Source: UBA8106 sp964569695
GTDB taxonomy: Bacteria; Acidobacteriota; Vicinamibacteria; Vicinamibacterales; UBA823
Direction: 5' to 3'
Length of the DNA: 64,000 nucleotides
NCBI GenBank assembly: GCA_964569695.1
Contig: CAZMUA010000009.1
Location: 62,001 to 126,000, forward strand
The translations under genes and the position numbers were made by a program. Position 1 is the stretch's first letter, and every line of letters starts with the position of its first letter. The notes under the pieces are model-generated. The model had not been told where the DNA came from, searched no databases, and saw only the letters and a list, made by a program, of their open reading frames with translations. Positions 9,265-18,679 of the stretch are shown in pieces.

Positions 9265-10488
9265 TTATTCACGAGGTTCAGCATCTCCAGTTTCAGCTGG
9301 CGCAATAACTTCTTCTAGGAAAGTATTCCACTCGTGACAGTTCGGGCACTGCCAAAGTAGCTCTGTGCTTCGGTATCGACATTGCATGCAGATGTGCGGA
9401 TCAAGGTAGAAGATTGATTTCTTGGTTAGTTCCATATAGCGCTTGACGAGATTCGTTTGGAGTTCGAGCTCTATCAAGCTGTTCCAAATAGTTTGATGTA
9501 TCGAAAGTGAGTGAGGATTGTAGATGATCGCTTCAAAAAGAATTTCTAGAGCGTTTCCAGCATCTTTCTGTTCGAGCAAGTGTCGTCCCAAAGCTAGTCG
9601 TGCTCGCCAATCTTTTTTATTGGTGTGGATGAGGTTCTGACACAAGGTTTGAAATTTGTTTGATGACCCAAGTCGTGAATAAAGTTCGCTTAGCCGGTCG
9701 AATACGAGGTACGCTCGATCTGGTGCAACATCAACAAGGCGCTCCCACGTCACAGCAGCACCTGCTATGTCACCCGATATCAGCTGGGCATCACCAAGAT
9801 GCAAATAAGCGGGGACAGTTTGTTCGCTGAGTTCGATTGCTGTTTCGAAGTGTTGTTTAGCTTCTACGCTCTTTTGTTGTTGTTGTGCAACTAGCCCAAG
9901 TTCATTCTTGAGAAAGGCTAAAATAGGCTTGTTTCCTCGGGCATCATTGTTGTCGAGTTCCATCGCTTTTTCACGGGCATTATGTGCTAATTCCCATTGA
10001 TGTTGTTCCTCGTATAGTTTTTCCAGATTTAAAAGTGCGTACCGATTGTTCGAATCCAGTCGAAGCACCTCGTCGAAGGTCTCTAGCGCTCTATCTAGGA
10101 ATCCACCTCTCTTGAAGTCTAATCCTAGACAAAGTAGTACGTAGGCGTGCTCAATTGTAGTTAAGTTGGGTCTTTGCAGTAGTTTTTGATGCATATGGAT
10201 TGCACGGCCAACTTGACCTTTTTCTCGATAAAGATTTCCGAGAATCATGTGAATTTCGATAGCCTCCGCGTCGAGACTAATCGCTTTGTTGAGCTCCTCT
10301 ATTGCTAGATCGGGTTGGTTGGAAACCATAAAGTTTAAACCGAGTATGTAATGAGGAGATTCTTTGGCTCTCCTCCGATCAATCCAGCGACCTCCTCGGA
10401 GTTTGTACCGCTCCCAGAACTTACCGATGGTCATTCCAACCAACAAGGTGAATAGAATGAGAAGGGTTAATGAGGAGCCAGTAGCCAT
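9265..10488 (-). CDS. lapB: LapB-like LPS assembly regulator (TPR protein with rubredoxin-type zinc site)
   Basis: A 407-residue protein with one N-terminal membrane helix (about 7-23), a long array of TPR repeats (about 45-350), and a C-terminal rubredoxin-like metal site with two CxxC pairs: C367/C370 and C381/C384. This matches LapB (YciM). In E. coli LapB is an inner-membrane adaptor that delivers LpxC to FtsH and so balances LPS synthesis against phospholipid. The cytoplasmic zinc tail is the diagnostic part. It lies directly next to kdsD and kdsA, which supports an LPS role. The family also has less studied TPR relatives, so the exact partner is inference. Confidence 0.85.
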   Translation of the reverse strand: MATGSSLTLLILFTLLVGMTIGKFWERYKLRGGRWIDRRRAKESPHYILGLNFMVSNQPDLAIEELNKAISLDAEAIEIHMILGNLYREKGQVGRAIHMHQKLLQRPNLTTIEHAYVLLCLGLDFKRGGFLDRALETFDEVLRLDSNNRYALLNLEKLYEEQHQWELAHNAREKAMELDNNDARGNKPILAFLKNELGLVAQQQQKSVEAKQHFETAIELSEQTVPAYLHLGDAQLISGDIAGAAVTWERLVDVAPDRAYLVFDRLSELYSRLGSSNKFQTLCQNLIHTNKKDWRARLALGRHLLEQKDAGNALEILFEAIIYNPHSLSIHQTIWNSLIELELQTNLVKRYMELTKKSIFYLDPHICMQCRYRSTELLWQCPNCHEWNTFLEEVIAPAETGDAEPRE

Positions 10489-10511
10489 TAGTCGGTCGTT
10501 GCTTCAGAGTG

Positions 10512-11528
10512 CTAGAACAGTTCTATTCGCCAAAGGTCGTGTAGGTGGAGTACTCCCTTAATGGTGTTTTCGTCATTAACTACAACAACGGACGTGATCT
10601 TATGATCTTCCATAACCTTAAGTGCCTGAACTGCTAGCATGGTAGGTGGGATTGTGATCGGTTGCTTGGTCATAATGTCGGAGGCAATATTCTCAAGAAT
10701 GGTTTGACTGTCTCCCATATGTCGACGAAGGTCACCGTCTGTTATAAGGCCAAGTAAGTGATGGTTCTTATCTGCTACACAGGTCATTCCCAATCCCTTG
10801 CTTGACATTTCGTAAATCACATCCCGCATCGTTGTGTTATCTCTGACGCAAGGTAGCTGTTTGGCTGTGTGCATTAGTTGGTCGACGCGCATCAGTCGTT
10901 TGCCAAGTTTTCCACCGGGATGCAGATTGGCAAAGTCTTCCTCGTGGAAGCCTTTCCGAACCAGTAGGGCCATTGCAAGGGCATCGCCCAAGGCTAGTGC
11001 TGCGGTCGTGCTTGCCGTAGGGACTAAATTAAGAGGGCAGGCTTCCTCGCTGACATGACATGAAAGCGTTACATCGGCAGCTTGACCAATGGGCGATTCA
11101 GGATAACCTGTGATTGCAATTAATTTGGCGTCAAGTCGCCGGATGGCTTCGAGTAATCTAACAATTTCCTCTGTTTCGCCACTGTAGGATAAAGCGAGTA
11201 CGGTGTCATCGTCTTGAACAACACCAAGATCGCCATGAATGGCTTCTGCTGGGTGTAGAAAAAACGCCGGTGTGCCCGTGCTGGCAAGGGTAGCTGCAAT
11301 TTTCTTGCAGATGATGCCTGACTTTCCAACCCCAGTTACAATCACACGTCCACGACACGTGGAAAGGTAGTCAACGGCTTCTCTGAACTGACCGTCAAGG
11401 CCCTTGATTAGGCCAAGAATGGCAGCTGCTTCTGTTTCCAGAACCTTACGTGCCAACTCTTGCTCACCGTCAGCTCCTTTATTCGACAGGTTGGCTGCGC
11501 TTGCTTCGTTGCGATTGTCTTTCTCCAC
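10512..11528 (-). CDS. kdsD: Arabinose-5-phosphate isomerase, KpsF/GutQ family
   Basis: A 338-residue enzyme that converts ribulose-5-phosphate to arabinose-5-phosphate, the first committed step of Kdo synthesis. It has an SIS sugar-isomerase domain (about 45-190; VIVTGVGKSGIICKK near 63, HPAEAIHGDLG near 97) and two CBS domains (about 215-335). About 20 unconserved residues precede the core. It is flanked by lapB and kdsA on the same strand, forming an LPS inner-core cluster. Confidence 0.95.
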   Translation of the reverse strand: MEKDNRNEASAANLSNKGADGEQELARKVLETEAAAILGLIKGLDGQFREAVDYLSTCRGRVIVTGVGKSGIICKKIAATLASTGTPAFFLHPAEAIHGDLGVVQDDDTVLALSYSGETEEIVRLLEAIRRLDAKLIAITGYPESPIGQAADVTLSCHVSEEACPLNLVPTASTTAALALGDALAMALLVRKGFHEEDFANLHPGGKLGKRLMRVDQLMHTAKQLPCVRDNTTMRDVIYEMSSKGLGMTCVADKNHHLLGLITDGDLRRHMGDSQTILENIASDIMTKQPITIPPTMLAVQALKVMEDHKITSVVVVNDENTIKGVLHLHDLWRIELF

Positions 11529-11563
11529 AGATCATCGTCAGGCTGATTAATCTAACCTGCTCC

Positions 11564-12397
11564 TTAGTTGTCTTCACGCGCTGCCACTGAGAGTCGCTTT
11601 AATCGAATCAATAACGATTCCAATTGATCAAGCGGGCAAGCGTTCTGACCGTCACTTTTAGCTTGGTTCGGGGTATCGTGGACTTCTAGAAATACGCCGT
11701 CTACTCCAGCTGCCACGCCTGCAGATGCTAGGGAAGTAATAAATTCAGCTTGCCCAGAAGAGGCTCCTTGGCCACCTCCTGGCAACTGCAAACTGTGGGT
11801 GATGTCGAACACAACCGGATAGCCTAATGTGCGTAGCATTTGGAAACTGCGCATATCCACCACAAGATTATGGTATCCAAAAGTTGTCCCTCGCTCTGTC
11901 ACGAAAACCTTATGATTTCCAGTCTGCACGACTTTTTCAATTGCATGTCGCATATCATCTGGAGCAAGAAATTGACCCTTTTTGAGATTGATCGCGCATC
12001 CACTCATTGCTGCAGCAGTTATCAGGTCAGTTTGGCGTGAGAGAAATGCAGGAATTTGTATAACATCTACCACCTGAGACACGAGTTTCGCCTGTCTCGG
12101 CTCGTGGATGTCGGTCAAAATCGGCACTCCCAATTCTTGCTTAATTGTGGTGAGTGTCCGTAACCCTTCGGTAAGTCCAGGACCTCGAAATGAATTCACT
12201 GAGGTACGATTTGCCTTGTCAAAAGATGCTTTGAAGATAAACGGAATCTGTTGGCGTTCCGAAATGTCGTAAATCTGTCGCGCCAGAGTTGCCGCATGGT
12301 TCTCACTTTCGATGACACAAGGTCCGGCAATGAGCACCAGTTCAGTACCGCCAAGAGTGACCTCTCTCTTAGAGGCTTTAAGTTCAATCTTTTGCAC
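11564..12397 (-). CDS. kdsA: 3-deoxy-8-phosphooctulonate (Kdo-8-P) synthase
   Basis: A 277-residue aldolase-type enzyme that condenses PEP with arabinose-5-phosphate. Key segments: LIAGPCVIES (near 23), FKASFDKANRTS (near 54, phosphate and PEP binding), PILTDIHEP (near 95), NLKKGQFLAP (near 137) and FDITHSLQLPGG (near 197). Its length is close to the E. coli enzyme (284). It lies between pyrG and kdsD, as in many Gram-negative genomes. Confidence 0.97.
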   Translation of the reverse strand: MQKIELKASKREVTLGGTELVLIAGPCVIESENHAATLARQIYDISERQQIPFIFKASFDKANRTSVNSFRGPGLTEGLRTLTTIKQELGVPILTDIHEPRQAKLVSQVVDVIQIPAFLSRQTDLITAAAMSGCAINLKKGQFLAPDDMRHAIEKVVQTGNHKVFVTERGTTFGYHNLVVDMRSFQMLRTLGYPVVFDITHSLQLPGGGQGASSGQAEFITSLASAGVAAGVDGVFLEVHDTPNQAKSDGQNACPLDQLESLLIRLKRLSVAAREDN

Positions 12398-12480
12398 CTG
12401 ATTATTATAGACCGCTTAACCCTAGACTCATGTAGCTGGGTGAATCAGCCTTAGCCTACAAGTGCTAAACGGTGTTATTT

Positions 12481-14151
12481 TCAGGAGGCTGACCCGCTTT
12501 TTGGGCTGGATGATAATGCTGTGCCTAGCTTGTGCTTGTGACTTGCTTTTACGAAACGATCGAAGAGAGGATGCGGACGAAGAGGCTTCGAAGTAAATTC
12601 TGGGTGGAACTGGACGGCAACGTACCAGGGATGGGAAGGCAATTCGAGAATTTCTACAAATTTTCCATCTGGAGATCGCCCAGCGATGCGCAGTCCGTGT
12701 TCAGTTAGAACAGGTTCGAATTCAGGATTGAATTCGTAGCGATGCCGATGACGTTCATGGATCACGTCGAGGCCGTAGGCTTGATGTGCAAGGGAGTCGG
12801 GTTCTAATTGGCAGGCGAATGAACCAAGTCGCATCGTTCCACCAAAGTCTTCGACATCAACAAGATCTCGAAGTTTGTAAATAACCTTATGAGGTGCATC
12901 GGGTGAACACTCAGTTGAATCTGCCTCATGTAAACCACAGACTTCTCTGGCAAAGTCGACAGCAGCCCATTGGAAGCCATAACAGATACCGAAATATGGA
13001 ATCTGTTGATCTCGCGCAATACGGGCGGCAGCCATCATTCCTCGGCTTCCGCGACTACCGAATCCTCCAGGTACAAGAATTCCATCCGCACCCTCTAGAG
13101 AACGTTCTCCATCAGTGGATTCAAGAGCCTCGGCTTCAATCCATTTGATGGAGATTTGCAAATGGTTGTTGAAACCGGCGTGATACAGCGCTTCATTCAA
13201 GCTTTTGTAGGAGTCTTCATACCCGACGTATTTTCCGACTACGTGGATGACTAGGTTGTCTTTTGGATGACGAATTCGCTGAACGAGCTCTTCCCAAGGT
13301 TTCATGTTCGGCGATGTGCTGGGAAGCTGTAGATGTTTCAAGACGATTTTGTCGAGTCCTTCTTCAGCAAGTACCAGTGGCACTTCGTAAATGTTCTCGA
13401 CATCCCTAGCAGTGATCACAGATTCCTCGTCTACGTCGCAGAACAGGGCAATCTTGGCCTTGATATCTTGTGATAAGACTCGATCCGTTCGACACAATAA
13501 AATGTCTGGTTGGATCCCGATTGACCGCAAATCCCGAACACTATGTTGGGTGGGCTTAGTCTTCAATTCACCAGCGGTTCCTATAAATGGAACCAAGGTT
13601 AGGTGGATATATAAGGTGTTCTGTCGACCGATGTCTTGGCGTAATTGTCGAATTGCTTCTAGAAATGGTTGACTCTCAATATCACCAACAGTACCCCCAA
13701 TTTCAACGAGTACTATATCGGCTTCTTTGGACACACCTGTAACACTGCTCTTAATTTCGTTCGTGATGTGAGGGATGACCTGAACGGTGCCACCTAGGTA
13801 ATCACCGTGACGCTCTTTTTGAATGACTGATAAATAAATTTTTCCAGTTGTCCAATTATGGTCCTTGGTGGTTACGGTGTTTGTAAAACGCTCGTAATGG
13901 CCAAGATCTAGGTCTGTTTCGGCGCCGTCTGATGTTACGTACACTTCGCCATGCTGGTACGGACTCATGGTGCCTGGATCGACATTAATATATGGATCAA
14001 ATTTCAACATCGTGACTTGATAACCATGGCCCTCTAATAGCGATCCAATAGATGCTGCAGCCAATCCCTTACCAAGTGAAGAGACGACACCACCAGTGAT
14101 AAAAATGTATTTTTTTTCACGATCATTAGTTTTCAGCATACCTGGGCTCAT
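12481..14151 (-). CDS. pyrG: CTP synthase
   Basis: A 556-residue enzyme that makes CTP from UTP, ATP and glutamine. The synthase domain (about 10-280) begins with YIFITGGVVSSLGKG and contains the DPYINVDPGTMSP loop. The class I glutamine amidotransferase domain (about 300-545) has the nucleophile Cys in GICYGFQ and the His-Glu pair in VQFHPEF. The oxyanion region LVPGGFGSRG is intact. The start shares an ATGA overlap with the kdsB stop codon, so the two are translationally coupled; CTP is the co-substrate of KdsB. A second in-frame ATG at 14139 may be the true start, since the first four residues are unconserved. Confidence 0.97.
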   Translation of the reverse strand: MSPGMLKTNDREKKYIFITGGVVSSLGKGLAAASIGSLLEGHGYQVTMLKFDPYINVDPGTMSPYQHGEVYVTSDGAETDLDLGHYERFTNTVTTKDHNWTTGKIYLSVIQKERHGDYLGGTVQVIPHITNEIKSSVTGVSKEADIVLVEIGGTVGDIESQPFLEAIRQLRQDIGRQNTLYIHLTLVPFIGTAGELKTKPTQHSVRDLRSIGIQPDILLCRTDRVLSQDIKAKIALFCDVDEESVITARDVENIYEVPLVLAEEGLDKIVLKHLQLPSTSPNMKPWEELVQRIRHPKDNLVIHVVGKYVGYEDSYKSLNEALYHAGFNNHLQISIKWIEAEALESTDGERSLEGADGILVPGGFGSRGSRGMMAAARIARDQQIPYFGICYGFQWAAVDFAREVCGLHEADSTECSPDAPHKVIYKLRDLVDVEDFGGTMRLGSFACQLEPDSLAHQAYGLDVIHERHRHRYEFNPEFEPVLTEHGLRIAGRSPDGKFVEILELPSHPWYVAVQFHPEFTSKPLRPHPLFDRFVKASHKHKLGTALSSSPKSGSAS

Positions 14152-14954
14152 GAGGGGTTCTCACGCGAGTCGTTGATGACTCGGAGAACATCTTTCACAT
14201 CTTCCGGAGTATCAACGGCTACAGAATCGAAAGTGGTTTCTACGGTTCTGATGCGATATCCATGTCCTAAAGCGCGTAATTGTTCAAGCGATTCAGATTG
14301 TTCAAGTGGAGTTGGTGGGAGTTGCGTCAGTTCCAAAAGAGTTGTGCGCCTATATACGTAGAGACCGATATGCTTGTAAATGGTTCGGGAAGGCGTCGTT
14401 CCATTGTATTGCCCAACGGGGTTACGAGAAAAGTATAGCGCGTCACCATTGTGATCTGTTGCAACCTTAACCACGTTAGGATCGTGCAGTTCTTTCGTGT
14501 TGTTGATGTGCCGTCGAAGGGTCGAAATATTCACACTTGAATCCGTTGCAAATGGTATCAGCGCTTGCTCGATCATTTCTGGTTCAATGAGTGGCTCGTC
14601 TCCCTGAATATTAACGATGAGGTCACACGTTAAGTGTTCGGCGACTTCGGCCAGACGGTCGGTGCCAGTTTTGTGAGTCGCACGTGTCATACGAACTTCA
14701 CCGCCAAATGTCTCAACAGTTTTACGAATTCGTTCATCATCTGTTGCTACCAGAATTCTATCGAGTGAAGGAGCTGCAGCAGCACGTTTGTAGACGTGTT
14801 CAATCATGGGCCGTCCAGCGATGTTTATCAGTGGTTTTCCAGGAAATCTCGTGGAACCGTACCGAGAAGGAATGATTGCGATAGTGGAAATCGTTGAAGC
14901 CGGTTGGGATAGTGGAGCAGTTCCTGTTGCAGGGTGCACGATGAATATTACCAT
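14148..14954 (-). CDS. kdsB: 3-deoxy-manno-octulosonate cytidylyltransferase (CMP-Kdo synthetase)
   Basis: A 268-residue nucleotidyltransferase that activates Kdo with CTP for transfer to lipid A. Motifs: IAIIPSRYGSTRFPGKPL (near 26), ILVATDDERI, VNIQGDEPLIEP (near 116) and KHIGLYVYRR (near 190). The ATG at 14954 has a good ribosome site (AGGAGAG, 7 nt spacing), so the roughly 25-residue N-terminal extension compared with E. coli KdsB appears real. The stop overlaps the pyrG start by 4 nt. KdsC (Kdo-8-P phosphatase) is not encoded in this cluster. Confidence 0.95.
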   Translation of the reverse strand: MVIFIVHPATGTAPLSQPASTISTIAIIPSRYGSTRFPGKPLINIAGRPMIEHVYKRAAAAPSLDRILVATDDERIRKTVETFGGEVRMTRATHKTGTDRLAEVAEHLTCDLIVNIQGDEPLIEPEMIEQALIPFATDSSVNISTLRRHINNTKELHDPNVVKVATDHNGDALYFSRNPVGQYNGTTPSRTIYKHIGLYVYRRTTLLELTQLPPTPLEQSESLEQLRALGHGYRIRTVETTFDSVAVDTPEDVKDVLRVINDSRENPS

Positions 14955-15031
14955 AGATGCACTCTCCTAGCGTTACATTGCTAATGTGGAACTAAATGAT
15001 TGTTAGATTGGAATGATGGTCATTTTGTAGA

Positions 15032-16687
15032 TCATATTCGCACCAAGTCAGCACTTGTTATGGCTGGATTCGCTAGTAGTGCCCTGATTACCGTGCCATC
15101 AGGTGTTAGTTCTTCGGTGTTCGTTGATTCATCGATATTCACGACGGCGATGGCTCCTGTTGAATCACGACCAAGAGCGAATTGCGCAATATTTATGCCA
15201 TGTTCTCCAAGGAGCGCACCTATAGTACCAACGACACCTGGTTCGTCGAGATTACGGATTACTATGCTGGTTCCTTCGATGGATGCTTCAATTTCAACAC
15301 CGTCGAGGAGCACAACCCGAGGACCACCATGCTCGAAGAGGGCGCCCTCAACCCATAACTGTCCAAGGGAAGTCTCAAGCCGCAAAGCTAAAAGACTGGT
15401 GAAATCTCGAGGTCGGGTACTATGCGATTCAATTACCTCTATATCGCGGTCCCGAGCTAATGCGCGCGCATTAATTAATGAGACGGTTGTTGACAGCATT
15501 GTCTTGAACAGTCCCATCAATACAGCACCGACAAGTAGCTCGTTTTTTCCCGTTGCCAATTCACCGTAATATCGGATGCTCACGGTTTTTATGCGGCCTG
15601 TTGCTAGTTGTGCCACAAAAGCGCCAATCTTTTGAGCCAAGTTGACGAATGGCTGCAAGCGCTGGGTCTCTTCAGGGGCAATTGCTGGAAAATTAACAGC
15701 ATTACGGATGATACCTAAGCGAAGGTAGTCTCTGACACCAGCGGCAGCCTCCACGCCGACGAGTTCTTGGGCCTCTTCGGTAGAACCAGCAATATGTGGA
15801 GTAGCCACGACTTCTGGTAATGTAGTGAGACGGGTTTCGGCCGGAGGTTCTTGAGAGAAAACATCAAGTCCGGCGCCACCGATGTGTCCCGATTCTATGG
15901 CATCAGCTAGTGCAGTTTCGTCAATTAGACCACCACGAGCAGTGTTGATTAATCGCAAACCAGGCTTGCATTTACTAAGTCGATCCGCATCAAACAGATT
16001 GAATGTGTCAACGCTGGATGGCACGTGTAAACTCAAAAAATCTGACTGTGCGCATAGCTCGTCGAGAGATACCAGCTCCACGCTAAGATTTCTTGCTATC
16101 TCTTCAGAAATATAAGGATCGTGGGCCAGGATCCTCATGCCGAAGGCTTGTGCTCGAGACGCGACTTCCTGTCCAATTCGGCCTAGTCCGACAAGGCCCA
16201 AGGTTTTACGCCAAAGCTCAGTTCCTAACAGTTCTTGCTTTGTCCATGCGCCCTTCTTCATATCAGCGTCGGCTCGCGCTATGGACCGTCCCAGTGTCAA
16301 TATTAGGGCGCAGGTGTGTTCTGCAACACTGATGCTGTTAGCGCCTGGTGAATTGAGCACGAGAATACCGAGTTCACTTGCAGTCACGAGGTCGATGTTG
16401 TCGACCCCTGTGCCGGCCCGTGCAACGACTTTGAGCTGGGGAGCTGAAGACAGCAGAGTGGCGTCTACTTGTGTAGCACTTCGAATTATCAAGCCTTCCG
16501 CATCTTTCAAGCTTTTAACGAGTTCATCTTGAGACGATCCGGTGAACACCTCAACCTGCCATCCGTCTTGCTGTAACAAATTCGTAACTGAATTTGAGAG
16601 TCCATCGACGATGACGATTTTTGGAGTTTGCCCGGCTTTGGTGGTGTTGGTCGGGATATTTCCTCCTACTGTTTCATCGTTAGTCAT
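15032..16687 (-). CDS. serA: D-3-phosphoglycerate dehydrogenase, long form
   Basis: A 551-residue enzyme catalysing the first step of serine synthesis from 3-phosphoglycerate. It is the long type with substrate and nucleotide domains (about 20-335), an intervening ASB domain (about 340-470) and a C-terminal ACT domain (about 475-551) expected to bind serine. The NAD loop is LGLVGLGRIGQEVA near 164. Catalytic residues are visible as Arg in INTARGG, Glu in SQEPP and His in TPHIAGS. About 20 unconserved residues precede the first beta strand. The start overlaps the end of the upstream cytochrome c gene by 8 nt. Confidence 0.96.
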   Translation of the reverse strand: MTNDETVGGNIPTNTTKAGQTPKIVIVDGLSNSVTNLLQQDGWQVEVFTGSSQDELVKSLKDAEGLIIRSATQVDATLLSSAPQLKVVARAGTGVDNIDLVTASELGILVLNSPGANSISVAEHTCALILTLGRSIARADADMKKGAWTKQELLGTELWRKTLGLVGLGRIGQEVASRAQAFGMRILAHDPYISEEIARNLSVELVSLDELCAQSDFLSLHVPSSVDTFNLFDADRLSKCKPGLRLINTARGGLIDETALADAIESGHIGGAGLDVFSQEPPAETRLTTLPEVVATPHIAGSTEEAQELVGVEAAAGVRDYLRLGIIRNAVNFPAIAPEETQRLQPFVNLAQKIGAFVAQLATGRIKTVSIRYYGELATGKNELLVGAVLMGLFKTMLSTTVSLINARALARDRDIEVIESHSTRPRDFTSLLALRLETSLGQLWVEGALFEHGGPRVVLLDGVEIEASIEGTSIVIRNLDEPGVVGTIGALLGEHGINIAQFALGRDSTGAIAVVNIDESTNTEELTPDGTVIRALLANPAITSADLVRI

Positions 16688-17114
16688 GGTGTGGAGGTGA
16701 AGAATTTTTCTCTAGTGTCCGGATATAATTAACGAGGTTTTGTAATTCCTCGGCATCGAATTTACTGTCGTACCCCCGCATTCCTGTTCGCGTGCCGTTA
16801 CGGATAACGGCTATAAGATCTTCATCAGATCCACCCGTGCTCCAGACATCATCGGTTAGATCAGATGGGGGTTCCCTGACGAGAGCTGCAAGTGGACCGT
16901 CACCGGAACCGGATTCACCGTGGCAATCAGTGCACCATTCGATGTACGACCGCTTGCCAGCTTCAATCGACTCGTCAGTGCTTGATTCCGTTCTGTCGGG
17001 TGGTCTTTCTTGTAAGACCGCTGCTTGTCTCATAGCAACTGTCTCTGTTTGAAGTGCAGAGAGATACAAGGCTAGAGGTGCTACTAGAACTGACACAAAT
17101 ATATTTTTTATCAC
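16680..17114 (-). CDS. Small secreted single-heme cytochrome c
   Basis: A 144-residue protein with an N-terminal hydrophobic export segment (about 4-25) and one heme site, CTDCH, near residue 61. Its C-terminal half has the class I cytochrome pattern, with a candidate Met ligand in the GTRTGMRGYD segment and a closing LQNLVNYIRTLE helix. It is a periplasmic electron carrier, soluble or anchored by its uncleaved N-terminus. It overlaps serA by 8 nt, so the two are co-transcribed although no functional link is evident. Its partner could be the respiratory complex at 26-33 kb, but that is only a guess. Confidence 0.85.
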   Translation of the reverse strand: MIKNIFVSVLVAPLALYLSALQTETVAMRQAAVLQERPPDRTESSTDESIEAGKRSYIEWCTDCHGESGSGDGPLAALVREPPSDLTDDVWSTGGSDEDLIAVIRNGTRTGMRGYDSKFDAEELQNLVNYIRTLEKNSSPPHHD

Positions 17115-17443
17115 CTATTTACGCCTTGGATTCCCAGTTACCTTGAGAAATGATTAGCGAGTCGAGATAAATACATGACCGTACACTCTGGAATGCTTAC
17201 AGTATAATGTGAGTTAAGAGTTGGTATCGACCTTTGCTCAATGCATCTCGTTAGCACCATAGTGGTGCAAACCGCAGGAACACCCCTTATTAAAGCGGTG
17301 ATTGACCTTGGACGTTATGTTTTCCACAGGGTTTTCCACAGAATCTGTGAACATTTCGATATGTCTGACGGGTCAGTGACCTAAAGTGCAAAACCAATTC
17401 TGTGAGCGGTAACGGTATCTCGTAATTGGATCATTTATAACTT
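17115..17443. other. Regulatory intergenic region between cytochrome c and icd
   Basis: This 329-bp divergent region has no coding sequence. It holds a TATAAT on the plus strand at 17203-17208 (with a poor -35), a perfect hairpin GCACCA-TAG-TGGTGC at 17254-17268, and two direct copies of GTTTTCCACAG (17319-17329 and 17331-17341). The second copy forms an inverted repeat CACAG-AAT-CTGTG (17337-17349). CTGTGA recurs near 17399. Confidence 0.6.
17319..17349 (+). repeat. Tandem TTTTCCACA boxes upstream of icd
   Basis: Two exact 11-bp repeats, GTTTTCCACAG, begin 12 bp apart. Each contains TTTTCCACA, one base from the DnaA-box consensus TTATCCACA. The right copy continues into a 5-bp inverted repeat around AAT. 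They are most simply an operator or a DnaA-type binding cluster about 100 bp upstream of icd. Confidence 0.5.
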
Positions 17444-18679
17444 ATGTCTGAACCAACCAAATATGCGACGGACCTAGAAGGCAAAGAGATTACTTGGCAA
17501 AACGGTACGCTAGTGGTTCCCGACGTTCCCATCATTCCATTTATTGAAGGTGATGGTGTTGGACCTGATATCTGGCTTGCGAGCGTGCGAGTGTTTGATG
17601 CTGCCGTAAAGCAAATATTTAATGGTCAACGTCGTGTTGCGTGGCTAGAGGTGCTTGCTGGTGAAAAGGCTAATGCTGAGTTGGGTGAATGGTTACCTGC
17701 TGAAACCATCGAGGCGATCAGAACCTATAAAGTTGCAATAAAAGGACCACTTACGACACCGGTTGGGGGTGGCATTAGGAGCCTAAACGTAACCTTACGT
17801 CAGGTTTTAGACCTTTTTGCCTGTGTGCGGCCAGTTCGGTATTTTCCTGGAACCCCGGCGCCGGTTCGGCATCCAGAACGGATGAATGTAGTGATTTTTC
17901 GTGAAAACACCGAGGATGTTTATGCCGGGATCGAGTGGGCACGTGGTACACCACAGGCAGAGAAGATTATTGAGTTTCTTTCGAATGAGATGGGGCGTCG
18001 GATACGTCCTGACTCTGGAATTGGCGTAAAACCAATATCTGAGTTTGCTTCGCAGCGGCTAGTGCGTAAGGCGATCCAGTACGCTATAGCGAATGGCCGT
18101 AAGACTCTCACCTTGGTCCATAAGGGAAACATTATGAAGTTTACGGAGGGTGCCTTTCGAGACTGGGGTTACGAATTAGCGGAAAAGGAATTTGCCGAGC
18201 AGATTGTGACTGAGCAAGCAGTTTCAGATGGCGCAGCCCGTAAAGGAAAGATTCTGATGAATGACCGAATTGCGGACAGTGTTTTTCAGCAGGTTTTGAC
18301 TCGAACTGATGACTACGATGTGTTTGCCACTCCAAATCTCAATGGTGACTATCTTTCTGATGCCTGTGCTGCACAAGTTGGAGGACTAGGAATGGCGCCT
18401 GGTGGGAACATTGGTGATGAAGTCGCTTGCTTTGAAGCGACACATGGCACCGCACCGAAATATGCTGGTAAGGACGTCATTAACCCAAGTTCGGTAATCC
18501 TTTCAGGAGCTATGATGTTCCGGCATCTGGGGTGGGGTGGAGTTGCGGACCTGATTGAGTCTGGACTTGAGCGTACTATTCGGCAGAAAAAGGTCACCTA
18601 TGATTTAGCCCGCCAGATGGAAAAGTCGAATAAGTTGAAAACTTCCCAATTTGCCGGGGCAATCATCAAGAATTTCTAA
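17444..18679 (+). CDS. icd: NADP-type isocitrate dehydrogenase
   Basis: A 411-residue enzyme that oxidises isocitrate to 2-oxoglutarate in the TCA cycle. It matches the E. coli Icd class: PFIEGDGVGPDIW near 31, GPLTTPVGGGIRSLNV near 103 (containing the phosphorylatable Ser equivalent), VIFRENTEDVYAGIEW near 151 and the nucleotide-binding HGTAPKYAGKD near 335. Its length is typical (416 in E. coli). mdh follows after about 57 bp, and sucCD and korAB continue the pathway. Confidence 0.96.
   Translation: MSEPTKYATDLEGKEITWQNGTLVVPDVPIIPFIEGDGVGPDIWLASVRVFDAAVKQIFNGQRRVAWLEVLAGEKANAELGEWLPAETIEAIRTYKVAIKGPLTTPVGGGIRSLNVTLRQVLDLFACVRPVRYFPGTPAPVRHPERMNVVIFRENTEDVYAGIEWARGTPQAEKIIEFLSNEMGRRIRPDSGIGVKPISEFASQRLVRKAIQYAIANGRKTLTLVHKGNIMKFTEGAFRDWGYELAEKEFAEQIVTEQAVSDGAARKGKILMNDRIADSVFQQVLTRTDDYDVFATPNLNGDYLSDACAAQVGGLGMAPGGNIGDEVACFEATHGTAPKYAGKDVINPSSVILSGAMMFRHLGWGGVADLIESGLERTIRQKKVTYDLARQMEKSNKLKTSQFAGAIIKNF

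Noticed and set aside
15000..15569. Long open frame antisense to serA
   Set aside because: It is fully inside a well conserved gene, and its low-complexity Ser/Thr/Pro-rich translation is typical of an antisense shadow.
17319..17349. Chromosomal replication origin at the TTTTCCACA repeats
   Set aside because: Only two imperfect boxes, no dnaA, dnaN or AT-rich unwinding region nearby. Kept only as a regulatory cluster.
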